64,000 nucleotides of DNA, from assembly GCA_002452215.1 (NCBI GenBank), contig DKCO01000027.1:193-64192 (forward strand). Direction: 5' to 3'. Position 1 is the first letter of the stretch. Every line of letters starts with the position of its first letter. The position numbers were made by a program, and so were the translations under genes. This DNA is from Spirochaetales bacterium UBA6872. GTDB taxonomy: Bacteria; Spirochaetota; Spirochaetia; Sphaerochaetales; Sphaerochaetaceae. The notes under the pieces were generated by a model that was not told the DNA's origin, searched no databases, and saw only the letters and a list, made by a program, of their open reading frames with translations. Below are positions 43,922 through 53,920 of this stretch, piece after piece.

Positions 43922-46555
43922 TTATACTTTTACTTCGCCAAGAGTACGTTTGACTTCTTCTGTTTCTACAATCTCAAGAATATCGCCAACTTGCAAATCT
44001 TGCCAGTTTTCAAGACCTATACCGCATTCATATCCTTCAGATACTTCCTTGGCATCATCCTTGAATCTCTTCAAAGATGAGATTTTTATCATATCCTTGT
44101 TGATCTGGATAGAGTCCCTAATAACTCTTACTAGGCTATTTCTTTTGACTTTGCCTTCCAATACGTAGGCACCAGCAATCACACCAACCTTTGGAACTTT
44201 GAATATATCTCTGACTTCAACCTTTCCAATGTCGATCTCCTTGATCTCTGGAGAAAGCTTTCCTTCCATTGCAGCCTTGATATCATCAACAACATCATAG
44301 ATTATGTTGTACTTTTTGATTTCAACCTTTTCTTGTTCTGCAAGTGCCTGTGCTCTAGGAGTCGGACGTACATTAAAACCAATAACAACAGCATCCGATG
44401 CAGCTGCAAGTGTTATATCGCTTTCAATGATTGCACCTGCCGATGCTCGAATTACATTCAGCTTGATCTCGTTTGTCGAAAGCTTTTCAAGGACACCTTG
44501 CAATGCTTCTACAGATCCTTGGACATCTCCCTTTATAACAACATTGAAATCAATCATCTGTCCTTCAAGAATCTTTGCATTCAAGTTTTCGAGAGTTACT
44601 TTGTTCTTTCCTGAACCTTCTCCGATTCTTTCAAGTTCCTGTCGCTTAGTTGCAATGCTACGAGCTTGCTTTTCATCCTCTGTCACTTGGAAAGGATCTC
44701 CTGCTGAAGGAATATTGCTCAGTCCTATTATCTCAACAGGATCAGATGGTCCTGCTTTCTGGATCTTCTTGCCCTTATCATCGAACATTGCTCTTACTCT
44801 TCCAGCATAGATGCCAGCAACATAGTAGTCACCTTGCTTCAAAGTTCCCTTTTCAATGATAACAGTTGCAACAGTACCCCTGCCTTGGTCGATCCTGGAT
44901 TCTAGAATCTTACCTTGTGCTCTGCAATTCGGATTAGCTTTTAACTCAAGCATCTCAGCTTGCAAAAGAATCGTATCAAGAAGATCATCGATTCCTTCTT
45001 TCTTCAGCGCAGATATTTTGCAATATAGAGTTGTTCCACCCCATTCTTCAGGCATCAAGCCAAGCTCTGAAAGTTGTTGCATAACTCTTTCAGGATTAGC
45101 TTCGGGAAGATCGCATTTGTTGATTGCAACGATAATTGGCACCTTTGCAGCTTTCGCATGGTCGATCGCTTCCTTTGTTTGAGGCATAACACCATCGTTT
45201 GCAGCTACAACAAGTACAACTATATCAGTCACTTGTGCACCTCTGGCTCTCATCATCGAGAAGGCAGCGTGACCAGGAGTATCCAAGAAGACAACAGTTC
45301 CTTTGCCAGGGACCGAAACCTTGTATGCACCAATATGCTGGGTAATTCCACCGAATTCACCACCAGCAACATCTGAGCTTCTTATTGCATCAAGAAGCTT
45401 TGTCTTACCGTGGTCGACGTGACCCATTATTGTAACAATCGGTGCTCTTGGAACCATATCCTCAGGTTTATCTGCCTCAGTTTCGATAATAGTCTCGTCA
45501 TAGAGTGAAACAAGATGCACAGAACAACCATATTCAGAGGCAATTATCTCAGCTGTCTCGTGGTCAATTTGCTGGTTAATAGTAACCATCAAACCCATCT
45601 TGAACAGCTTGGAGATTATATCTGATGCCTTAAGATTCATCTTCTTTGCAAGGTCAGCAACAGTGATATTCTCCATGATATCAATCGACTTAGGAACAGA
45701 TGCTAAGCGCTGTTCTTCATTCTTTTTCCTTTGCAACTGGAAATCGATCTCTTCATCTCTTTGATATTTGGATTCATGGTCTTTTTTCTTCCCGCCTGGC
45801 GTGAAGACTTTTCCTTTGCCTTTTTGGTTAAGTTCCATAGCTGGAGCACCGGCAGATTGTTGCATTTTCATTCCAATGCGAGGTGAAAATCCATTTCTTG
45901 GAGCCCCATCCCTTTTGAATCCACCATCTCTTTGTCCCCTATCCGATGGTGTATAGCTCTGCCCTGGTCGTGGAACTCTCTGTCCATCTCTTGAAAATGG
46001 CCTTGAATCATCTTTTTGGTATCTTGGCCTTTGTCCATCGCGTTGGAATTTGTTTTGTCCTGTAGGACGCCCTCCAACTATGCCAGCAACTCTAGGTCTT
46101 GTTCGCTCAACATTTGCCTGTCCTTCAACTTTCTGGCCTGGAACAGGAGGAAGGTTCTGGCTTTTTATGATGATTGGTCCATTGTGCAAAGGCGACTGTA
46201 TTCTGTTGTTGGTCGCTTTTGTGCTTGTATTTGTCATATAGCTCTTTCCAAAGATAACTTCAGACTTGTCGATTTGAGCCTTAGGCTGAGGCCTTTGATC
46301 CCTTCTTTGGTTCATAAAGGACTGGGAGCTATTGGTATTTTGTCTTGGAACAGCAGTTTCTTTGATCTCCTTTTTAGGAGCCTCGACTTCCTTTTCCTTC
46401 TCTTTTACCTTAACAACAGGTTTTTTCTTAAGGACAATCACTTTTTTTTCTACATCAGAGGCAGCAACAACCTTCTTCTCTGGCTGTGGTGCTGTAGCTC
46501 TTTTTATAACATTGACCTTTGTTTTCTTTTCTTCGTTCTTTGCATCTTCAGACAT
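43922..46555 (-). CDS. infB: Translation initiation factor IF-2
   Basis: An 877-residue GTPase that places initiator tRNA on the 30S subunit. The G domain has GHVDHGKT (378-385), DTPGHAAF and NKCD; the C-terminal domains follow normally. The N-terminal ~280 residues are low-complexity: Lys/Glu-rich, then Arg/Gln/Gly/Pro-rich (for example DGQRVPRPGQSYTPSDRGQ), likely disordered and nucleic-acid-binding. Preceded by nusA, followed by rbfA. Confidence 0.97.
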   Translation of the reverse strand: MSEDAKNEEKKTKVNVIKRATAPQPEKKVVAASDVEKKVIVLKKKPVVKVKEKEKEVEAPKKEIKETAVPRQNTNSSQSFMNQRRDQRPQPKAQIDKSEVIFGKSYMTNTSTKATNNRIQSPLHNGPIIIKSQNLPPVPGQKVEGQANVERTRPRVAGIVGGRPTGQNKFQRDGQRPRYQKDDSRPFSRDGQRVPRPGQSYTPSDRGQRDGGFKRDGAPRNGFSPRIGMKMQQSAGAPAMELNQKGKGKVFTPGGKKKDHESKYQRDEEIDFQLQRKKNEEQRLASVPKSIDIMENITVADLAKKMNLKASDIISKLFKMGLMVTINQQIDHETAEIIASEYGCSVHLVSLYDETIIETEADKPEDMVPRAPIVTIMGHVDHGKTKLLDAIRSSDVAGGEFGGITQHIGAYKVSVPGKGTVVFLDTPGHAAFSMMRARGAQVTDIVVLVVAANDGVMPQTKEAIDHAKAAKVPIIVAINKCDLPEANPERVMQQLSELGLMPEEWGGTTLYCKISALKKEGIDDLLDTILLQAEMLELKANPNCRAQGKILESRIDQGRGTVATVIIEKGTLKQGDYYVAGIYAGRVRAMFDDKGKKIQKAGPSDPVEIIGLSNIPSAGDPFQVTEDEKQARSIATKRQELERIGEGSGKNKVTLENLNAKILEGQMIDFNVVIKGDVQGSVEALQGVLEKLSTNEIKLNVIRASAGAIIESDITLAAASDAVVIGFNVRPTPRAQALAEQEKVEIKKYNIIYDVVDDIKAAMEGKLSPEIKEIDIGKVEVRDIFKVPKVGVIAGAYVLEGKVKRNSLVRVIRDSIQINKDMIKISSLKRFKDDAKEVSEGYECGIGLENWQDLQVGDILEIVETEEVKRTLGEVKV

Positions 46556-46585
46556 ATAAACGGCTAGACCTTCCCTATTATCTCT

Positions 46586-48085
46586 TTACTCAAATTCAAA
46601 TTCAGCACCGCAATTAGGACAAACAGTTGTACCAGCAGGAAGCAGAGTATGGCAAATTGGACACTCAAACTCCTCTCCATCGACTTCTTCGCTAATAACA
46701 ACGCTGTTGCGTACAGTTTCAATCTCTTCTTTTGTAAGCCCTTTGTCCAAAAGCTCTTCATCTGAATAGTCGAAGAACTCCTCGATTGACCAGATATCAG
46801 CATCATGGAGCTTCTTGACAAGCGAATCGTCAAGACCGATATCTGAAATCGGTGTCTCATCCTCAGCAATACCGATTTGCTCGTTTGTAAGAGGAACATC
46901 CTCTGCCTTCTCTTCGGCTTTTTCATTTTCGTTCTTGAATAGGTTATCGACATTTGCATAGATTTGCAAAGTCTCTTCCATTTGATCAAATTGAGACTGT
47001 GTCTTGACTTCGATGTTCCAATCGCAAAGCATCTTAGCAAGCTTTACATTTACACCACCTTGTCCAATTGCATAACCTTGTTGGTTGTCATCAACTATAG
47101 CAACTACATGCTTTGTTGATGGATCTATCATGACAACTCGCTTGACTTGTGCAGGAATTAGCGCATTTGCAATAAATACAAGTGGATCCGAGTCATATCT
47201 GATTACATCAATCTTCTCACCATCGCACTCAGCCATGATTGTCTGTATCCTTGTTCCGGACTTTCCTACTGTAGAGCCGACTGGATCTATATCTGTTTTC
47301 TTTGTATCGACAGCAACTTTTGTCCTGACACCAGCATGTCTGGCAATTGCTTTTATCTCAACATCGCCGGATGCAATCTCAGGAACCTCATTTTCCAATA
47401 AAGCTTTCACGAATTCCTTGGATGAGCGTGTCAAAAGAATCTTGACGCCTTTTGTTTTCTTTTGGATCTGTCCATCCTTGCGTCTTTCGATAATATCGTC
47501 TCCTCGATCGACCTTCTCAACATAGAATTTAAGCTTATCTGTGATTTCATATGTCTCTCTTGGGCTTTGGCCTCTGACAGGAAATAGAGCTTCAGTTCCA
47601 TCAAGATTCAAATTGACCATGTAATCCATGTTTCTGTTTCTTCTCTTGATCTCTCCGATTACAAGCTTTCCTTCCATTGCTTTTGCATCGACATAGATTT
47701 TATCGGTATTGTACTCTTTTACTATTTGCTGTTCTCTTTGCTTGGCCGATTGTACAGCTGAGTACTCAAAGCTCTTTGGATCCAAAGCAATTTCCAACAC
47801 ATCTCCTGGCTCAACGCCGTCTCCAGCAAGCGCAATTGCTTCATCGAGTGGGATTTGTGATATTGCTTGGAACCAATCCTCTTCATTGACAACTTCTTTT
47901 CTTGCCAAGATCTCAACATATATCCTATTGTTATCTTTATTGAATTTCACAACAGCATTCTCATCTGTTCCGAACTTCCGCTTGTAAGCACTCTTGAGCA
48001 TGTCAGTAATCAAACCTTCGACTTTGCTCTCATCCATATTTCTTGCTGTCATCAACTCAGCAATTTCATCGGTCAAATCAAGCAT
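46586..48085 (-). CDS. nusA: Transcription factor NusA with a C-terminal zinc ribbon
   Basis: A 499-residue NusA: N-terminal RNA-polymerase-binding domain, S1 domain (KLVIGEIKRRNRNMDYMVNL), then two KH domains (DPVGSTVGKSGTRIQTI and GYAIGQGGVNVKLA). The C-terminal region has a helix-hairpin-helix-like part (GLDDSLVKKLHDADIWSIEEF) and ends in a CPxC...CPxC ribbon with Cys475, Cys478, Cys489 and Cys492. A zinc ribbon is not part of standard NusA. The ATG at 48085 has GGAGG 6 bases upstream; the longer frame would intrude further into rimP. Overlaps rimP by 8 bases. Confidence 0.95.
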   Translation of the reverse strand: MLDLTDEIAELMTARNMDESKVEGLITDMLKSAYKRKFGTDENAVVKFNKDNNRIYVEILARKEVVNEEDWFQAISQIPLDEAIALAGDGVEPGDVLEIALDPKSFEYSAVQSAKQREQQIVKEYNTDKIYVDAKAMEGKLVIGEIKRRNRNMDYMVNLNLDGTEALFPVRGQSPRETYEITDKLKFYVEKVDRGDDIIERRKDGQIQKKTKGVKILLTRSSKEFVKALLENEVPEIASGDVEIKAIARHAGVRTKVAVDTKKTDIDPVGSTVGKSGTRIQTIMAECDGEKIDVIRYDSDPLVFIANALIPAQVKRVVMIDPSTKHVVAIVDDNQQGYAIGQGGVNVKLAKMLCDWNIEVKTQSQFDQMEETLQIYANVDNLFKNENEKAEEKAEDVPLTNEQIGIAEDETPISDIGLDDSLVKKLHDADIWSIEEFFDYSDEELLDKGLTKEEIETVRNSVVISEEVDGEEFECPICHTLLPAGTTVCPNCGAEFEFE

Positions 48086-48572
48086 TTCTGCCCTCCCATC
48101 TATATTCAAGCTTAGCTTTTGCTATTTCATCGCAATCCAATATGATTCTATCGCCTTTTTCCTTTTTGTCTTCAATCATGTAGTTAGAAATCTCAAGGGT
48201 ATCACTATTGCAAGATTCAATTTTTCCAACAATATATGTGGAATACTTTGTAGAGTAAACTCTTACATCTTTTCCTTTGAAGATTTCAAATTCATGCCAA
48301 TCTTTTAGAGACCTTTGAAGACCAGGGCTTGTGACCTCTAAAGTCAAATCCCTGTTTTGGAATATTACGCTGTACCGCGGATAAACAATATTGTATGCTT
48401 TTTCAAGATCCTCTGTTGTAATCTCTCCACCTCTTTTATTGAGAAAAAGTTGCATAATTGTTTCGTTTTTCTCATCATGCGTATTTACTTCCACGACATC
48501 AAGTGATAAAGAATCCATAAGCTGTTGTATATCTTTATATAGCTTGCTTTCAGATCCATCTTTTGTTAGCAT
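48078..48572 (-). CDS. rimP: Ribosome maturation factor RimP
   Basis: A 164-residue RimP for 30S assembly. YPRYSVIFQNRDLTLEVTSP and PGLQRSLKDWHEFEIFKGKDV are the family core (LEVSSPGLxRPL). I chose the ATG at 48572, which has GGAGG just upstream; the longer frame begins inside the terminator hairpin that follows mutS. It heads the rimP-nusA-infB operon. Confidence 0.92.
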   Translation of the reverse strand: MLTKDGSESKLYKDIQQLMDSLSLDVVEVNTHDEKNETIMQLFLNKRGGEITTEDLEKAYNIVYPRYSVIFQNRDLTLEVTSPGLQRSLKDWHEFEIFKGKDVRVYSTKYSTYIVGKIESCNSDTLEISNYMIEDKKEKGDRIILDCDEIAKAKLEYRWEGRNA

Positions 48573-48591
48573 ATTCCTCCAGTCATAAATA

Positions 48592-48615
48592 AAGGGACCC
48601 ATCATTTGGTCCCTT
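48592..48615 (-). terminator. Hairpin terminator between mutS and rimP
   Basis: AAGGGACC / GGTCCCTT form a perfect 8-bp stem with an 8-base loop; on the - strand it is followed by TATTTAT, a weak U tract. Located 64 bases after the mutS stop. Confidence 0.6.
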
Positions 48616-48679
48616 AAATTACTTTAATGAAACTATGTATAGTAAACAATCAAAATAGATTCATTGTCAATAGAACATG

Positions 48680-51259
48680 CTATTTTTCAATCATTTTCTT
48701 TAAATCAGTTAAAAATAGCATAGCTTCCAGAGGTGTGGATGAATCGATATCGAATTGCTGTATTTTCTCAGAAATTGCTTTTTCTATGCTCTCCTCTTTC
48801 TCCTCTTCTTGAGCAAAGAGATTTCCTTGTGACGGATCAAAGTCAAGATAGTCTATGAAATGCTTTCTCTGGAAATCAACAGCATCCTTTATCACAGAAC
48901 GAGGCAGTCCAGCAAGCTTCGCAACATGTATTCCATAGCTTGATTCAGAAACTCCTTCTTCAACTTTTCTTAAAAAAACTATTGTGTTTTTTTGCTCAAG
49001 CACAGCCATATGCAAAAGCTGTATGTCAGATGTGTCGAGCATAGTAAGCTCATGGTAATGCGTCGCAAACAGCGTAATCGATCCGCTAAGCTTCAGGTAG
49101 TTCATTATAGCATATGCTAAGCTCATTCCATCTTGCGTCGATGTGCCTCTTCCGATTTCGTCCATTATAACAAGGCTCTTGCTTGTTGAACCTCTCAAAA
49201 TTTGCGCTGACTCTGACATCTCTACAAGAAAAGTTGATTCGCCTTTCGAAAGATTGTCACTTGCACCCACGCGGCAAAAAATCTTATCAATCAAAGGCAC
49301 TCTTGCACTTTTGGCCGGTACATAGCATCCAACATGAGCTAGCAAAGCAATAATTGCAACTTGTCTCAAATAAGTGGATTTTCCAGCCATGTTGGGACCT
49401 GTTATCAATGAAAGTCTCGACTTTTTTGTTGAAAACGAGTTTGCGACAAATTCATTTTTTCCAACATAAGCCTCAACAACCGGATGTCGCCCATCTACTA
49501 TATCCAGCTCGCCTTGTTCCATAATCTCTGGTTTAGTCCAATTCGCTTCAATTGCAAGCTTTGCAAAGGATGAATAAAAATCAAGAAGTGTAATTACTTT
49601 GCCTATTTTTTCAAGACATTGGCATAAATCAAAAGCTCTTATGATGAATTTGTTGTAAATGTCCTTCTCGCATTTCGAGGCATCGCTTTCTGCAAAGAAG
49701 AGCTTTTGTTTTATCTCCTCAAACTCATTTGTTGTAAATCGTTCGCCTCCAACAAGTGTCTGTCGTCTTATAAAATAATCAGGTACCCTGTCCAATTGCC
49801 CTTTAGATACTTCTATATATGAGCCGATTATCCTGTTTTCGCCGAGTTTCATTGTTGTTATTCCAGTTTCAGCTCTAACACGATCAAGATATTGGCTAAG
49901 TACATCTGACCCATTTGATATATATTTTCTCAGATCATCCAACTCAGAGTCATAGCCATCTAAAATTATTGTTCCAGGATTCTGTATGTTGGTGCATTCT
50001 CTGTTTATCCCTTTCAAGATATCTGATGAGAAATCAATGACTGAATCAAGAGAGATAGAGTCTCGATCATCTACCAGCTCTAAGTACTCCTGGTTTTGGT
50101 TTACAAGGGAAATGAAGGAAACAATTGTCTCAGCAATTGCTATCAAATCGCGTGGCAATACTCTCTTCATTGAAGCTTTTGTTGAAAGTCTTTCCATATC
50201 AGAACTATCGCAAAGGCATTTCCTGACTCTATCTAGCTCATAAGAGTTGGATATAAGATGTTCTATCCATCGCTGTCGTTTTTCAATATCATCTTTTCTT
50301 GAAAGAGGATGCAACAATGAAAACTTCAAAAAACGAGCACCAGATGGGGTTTTTGTCTTGTTGATTGCACTAAAGAGAGTACCTTCATTCTTGTTTTCAT
50401 TATTCAATGACGTAATAAGTTCCAAATTCCTTACAGCAGCAGGATTAAGTGCAAGGTAGTTTTCATCGCTTACTCTCTCGACAACTCTTAATTGGGGCAA
50501 CTCTTGCTTTGCATTATCGGCAAGATAAGAAAGAAGAGCCCCAATTACAGTTAAGATAGGATCTTTTTCATCAATCCCAAAAAGGCGTAATGCATTTTCC
50601 GAGAATTGTTTCTTGAATTGCTTTCTTCCCTCTTTAATGGAAAAATACCATGTAGGAAGCTTTGTCACAATTGCATTTTGCAAGTCAATGATTTTCCTGA
50701 ATTCCTTTATTCCAAAGTAAAAATCATCTGGAACAAGAATTTCTTTTGGCATAATTGAAACAAGTTCAGCCTCCAAAGATGAGAAATCCTTCTCAAGTGG
50801 TACATTTCTTATATAAAACTCTCCAGTTGAAATATCACTCCAGGAAAGATTGACATTTTTTTTATCGATATTAATTGCAACTACATAGGAAGACGAAAGA
50901 CTATCCAGATATTCGTCATCTACTACAGTTGCTGGCGTATATATCTTCGCAACTTTCCTCTCTGCAAGTTTCTGATTTGCATCTGGATCCACAAACTGTT
51001 CGCATACAGCAACTTTAAGCCCATAATCAAGAAGGCGTTTCAAGTAGCTCTTTGCTGCATGATAAGGAATACCGCACATAGGAGTAGAGTTTCTATGCGT
51101 CAATGTAAGATTCAAGAGCTTTGAAATTCTCAATGCATCTTCATTGAACATTTCATAGAAATCACCTAAGCGGAAGAAGAGCACCTTATCTTGGTGCTCA
51201 TTCTTAATCTCTTCATATTGCCGCATCATCGGCGTAAGAGTAGTTTTGTCGTTATCCAT
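48680..51259 (-). CDS. mutS: DNA mismatch repair protein MutS
   Basis: An 859-residue MutS that recognises mismatches. The mismatch-contacting FFRLGDFYEMF is near the N-terminus, Walker A is GPNMAGKS (621-628), and DEIGRGTSTQDG and FATHYHELT complete the ATPase. It begins 9 bases after the bamA stop, so it is probably in the tamB-bamA transcript. No mutL is in the window. Confidence 0.97.
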   Translation of the reverse strand: MDNDKTTLTPMMRQYEEIKNEHQDKVLFFRLGDFYEMFNEDALRISKLLNLTLTHRNSTPMCGIPYHAAKSYLKRLLDYGLKVAVCEQFVDPDANQKLAERKVAKIYTPATVVDDEYLDSLSSSYVVAINIDKKNVNLSWSDISTGEFYIRNVPLEKDFSSLEAELVSIMPKEILVPDDFYFGIKEFRKIIDLQNAIVTKLPTWYFSIKEGRKQFKKQFSENALRLFGIDEKDPILTVIGALLSYLADNAKQELPQLRVVERVSDENYLALNPAAVRNLELITSLNNENKNEGTLFSAINKTKTPSGARFLKFSLLHPLSRKDDIEKRQRWIEHLISNSYELDRVRKCLCDSSDMERLSTKASMKRVLPRDLIAIAETIVSFISLVNQNQEYLELVDDRDSISLDSVIDFSSDILKGINRECTNIQNPGTIILDGYDSELDDLRKYISNGSDVLSQYLDRVRAETGITTMKLGENRIIGSYIEVSKGQLDRVPDYFIRRQTLVGGERFTTNEFEEIKQKLFFAESDASKCEKDIYNKFIIRAFDLCQCLEKIGKVITLLDFYSSFAKLAIEANWTKPEIMEQGELDIVDGRHPVVEAYVGKNEFVANSFSTKKSRLSLITGPNMAGKSTYLRQVAIIALLAHVGCYVPAKSARVPLIDKIFCRVGASDNLSKGESTFLVEMSESAQILRGSTSKSLVIMDEIGRGTSTQDGMSLAYAIMNYLKLSGSITLFATHYHELTMLDTSDIQLLHMAVLEQKNTIVFLRKVEEGVSESSYGIHVAKLAGLPRSVIKDAVDFQRKHFIDYLDFDPSQGNLFAQEEEKEESIEKAISEKIQQFDIDSSTPLEAMLFLTDLKKMIEK

Positions 51260-51268
51260 AAAATCCTA

Positions 51269-53803
51269 TCAATAAAGCGACGAAGTAATTGCAAGCACAA
51301 TGCTCATGCCAGAGCCCTTGCGCCCGGATCCAAAGAGCCCTTGTCCACTGTACCATTCAAAATCGCCATCGATTATTGTAGCATTTTTGACAAGATAGAG
51401 TCCAAGAGGGAATCCTGGAATCATCATCTTGATTCCAACACCTCCAGCCAAATACCAATCTATATTATTGAATGAACCGAGTTCATCAAGATCCTGAACA
51501 ACTCCAGTTGCCGAGACAAAAGCCTCCAAGGCCATTACTTGGTAGACAAGCGGGAAAGTAACTTCTACTTGGTTATGCCATAGGAACGATTGATCGTATA
51601 TAACATTAAACCCTCTGCCAATATTCATGCCATCAAGATAAAGCATCTCATATTTTGTTGCACCTTTATTTGGCTGGTACCAACCCCAGTTGTCATATCC
51701 ACCAAGATTCGAGTATTGCGGAAGCATAAACGATACATTTGATGTTGCTGACAATACCAAAGCTTTCGTCTGTTCTTTCTCGTCTTTATAAGAGAAAAGC
51801 GAGTGGTAGCCGGCAGCACTGAATCCAATCCTGTTGTAGTTCGACAATCCAAACAAGAATCCACCAGCATATGTGTAGTTCATCGAAAGAAGATATCCCT
51901 TAGTAGTGTTTTGCTTCAGATCTCTTCCATCCCACGTAAGCCCAAATGAGAGCTTGTTGGAAAATTGCCATCTTTCATGGTACTTCTGGATCAAATCCTC
52001 ATAAGGAGTTCCTCTATCATAAACAGCATGATTAAGACCAAAAGACAATCCGGAAGAAACAGTAAGCGTTCCGGGATTCCATACAAAGCTATAGCCAGTA
52101 TTGTAGCCAAGAGAAATACCCCAATAATCATAATCCATCAGGTACTCTGATCCCGGATAAACCTTATTGTTGTACCAATCAAGAGAGTTTGTATAACCTA
52201 GGGGATATGTCTCTTTGTCCGTATCTCTTCCATCATATGAAAGTGAGCCTTGTCCTTGTTGCAACACATTGCTCCTTGCTGATCTCTCAACAGAAAGAGA
52301 AACACCATTAGACCATCTCTTGTCACCTACCCAATCGTCGCTTATACCTAATGAAAGACTTTGGGTTGTCGGCGAAAGCGTCGTTGATATCGACAGGTCT
52401 CTACCTGTTCCAGCCAGATTCTTGTCAGCCCATTGCAAGAAACCTGATACAGGGAAGCCATCGGTGTTTCCTCCAAATGTTGCACCGAATTGCAACTCCA
52501 TCTGGTTTCCTTCCTCGACTATATATTCAACAATGACTCCATCCGATGTAGATGCTGGATAGAGCTGGGCTTTAACACCCTTCAAAAGTCCAGTATTAAG
52601 AAGATTCTGTTGTGATTTTATATAGTCAGCTCTCGAGAAAACATCACCGACTTTCATCGAAACTTCTCTCTCGAAAACATAGCTCTTTGTCTTTGTCAGT
52701 CCCGAGATTATAATCTCTTCTACAACCGATTGTGTTCCCTCGCTTATCGCTATGTCATATCCAATAACATGTTTTTCATTATCTCTTTTCTCTATAGGGT
52801 TTACAGTTGCTCTGATATAGCCACGGTCATAGTACAATGAACCGATATTCTGTATCATCTTCTGGATGTTTTGAATATTGAAAACATCTCCTTCCTTGAC
52901 TGTTATTTGGGCCAATATCTCATCATCAGAGAATACTTCGTTCCCATCAAAATCAATCTTTCCAACAGTCCAAAGATCGCCCTCTTCAATCTTGTATGTG
53001 ATATTAAGATAGACAACATCACTCGACTCTTCACCAGTTGGTTCTATCAATGTTTCAGATATCCTCGCATCTGGATAGCCTTTGGTTGCATAGTATGAAA
53101 TTATTGATGCTTTATCGCTATCGACATTTGATTGTTGGAAGTTTCCTGAGTTGAAAAAAGACTTCTTTTTTTGGCTCATCAGCTTATCGAGTTCCTTAGA
53201 AGATACACCCGATATGCCTTCAAAGAATATATTTCTTACCTTATATTGTTTTCCTTCTGTTATGTTATAGCTAATCGAGACTCGATTTTCGTCTTCTTTC
53301 TCATCGAACACAACTTCAACTTTTGCATCAAGATAGCCACGCGAAAGATATGCATTCTTTACAAGCTCAGCATTTGCATTCAGTTGGCTCGAATTAAAGA
53401 AAGAACCTTGCGAAAGATTTTGGGCCTCTTCCAAAGTCCTTGTTCTTACTTTGCTATTGCCAGAGAATGAAACGCTCTCTATATAAGGATTTTCATGAAT
53501 CGTAAATGCAATAACAAGATCCTCAGTTCCCTCATTAAGCTCTGCTTCAGCTTCGAACCAGCTCATCCAATCTTGCGCATATAATAGCGATGTCATTTCC
53601 GAGAATACACTGTCAGAGAACTTCTCTCCAACATACTCAGAAAGAAGAGCATCTACTGTCTTTTGTTTCACATTCTGTAGTCCAGAATACCTGAAAGCTG
53701 TCATTGCTTTGCCTTCCCACCAATCGCCATCTGATGCGAATAAAGAAATGCAAATGAATGCAAAAAACGTAAAAAGTAATATTGCTCTTTTGATGTTTTT
53801 CAT
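51269..53803 (-). CDS. bamA: Outer membrane assembly factor BamA (Omp85)
   Basis: An 844-residue Omp85 protein. A signal peptide (about 1-23, ending SLFASDG) is followed by five POTRA-like modules (for example VSFSGNSKVRTRTLEE, GKIDFDGNEVFSDDEILAQI and EIIISGLTKTKSYVFEREV) and then a beta-barrel. The barrel ends in a typical outer-membrane signature (MSIVLAITSSLY). It inserts beta-barrels into the outer membrane. GAGG precedes the ATG. Its neighbour is tamB, as in Borrelia, where BamA and TamB interact. Confidence 0.94.
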   Translation of the reverse strand: MKNIKRAILLFTFFAFICISLFASDGDWWEGKAMTAFRYSGLQNVKQKTVDALLSEYVGEKFSDSVFSEMTSLLYAQDWMSWFEAEAELNEGTEDLVIAFTIHENPYIESVSFSGNSKVRTRTLEEAQNLSQGSFFNSSQLNANAELVKNAYLSRGYLDAKVEVVFDEKEDENRVSISYNITEGKQYKVRNIFFEGISGVSSKELDKLMSQKKKSFFNSGNFQQSNVDSDKASIISYYATKGYPDARISETLIEPTGEESSDVVYLNITYKIEEGDLWTVGKIDFDGNEVFSDDEILAQITVKEGDVFNIQNIQKMIQNIGSLYYDRGYIRATVNPIEKRDNEKHVIGYDIAISEGTQSVVEEIIISGLTKTKSYVFEREVSMKVGDVFSRADYIKSQQNLLNTGLLKGVKAQLYPASTSDGVIVEYIVEEGNQMELQFGATFGGNTDGFPVSGFLQWADKNLAGTGRDLSISTTLSPTTQSLSLGISDDWVGDKRWSNGVSLSVERSARSNVLQQGQGSLSYDGRDTDKETYPLGYTNSLDWYNNKVYPGSEYLMDYDYWGISLGYNTGYSFVWNPGTLTVSSGLSFGLNHAVYDRGTPYEDLIQKYHERWQFSNKLSFGLTWDGRDLKQNTTKGYLLSMNYTYAGGFLFGLSNYNRIGFSAAGYHSLFSYKDEKEQTKALVLSATSNVSFMLPQYSNLGGYDNWGWYQPNKGATKYEMLYLDGMNIGRGFNVIYDQSFLWHNQVEVTFPLVYQVMALEAFVSATGVVQDLDELGSFNNIDWYLAGGVGIKMMIPGFPLGLYLVKNATIIDGDFEWYSGQGLFGSGRKGSGMSIVLAITSSLY

Positions 53804-53920
53804 TTTTACCTCATTTAAATGTTAGCAAAATCAATCTTAAAAAACAAATTAATCTACTTTGTATTATGATTTAAACAACAAGATAAATCACTATTGTTTT
53901 TCTGTTTTTCTTATGTAGAT

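Noticed and set aside
48573..48605. Longer N-terminus for RimP from 48605
   Set aside because: These codons lie in the mutS terminator hairpin; GGAGG precedes the ATG at 48572.
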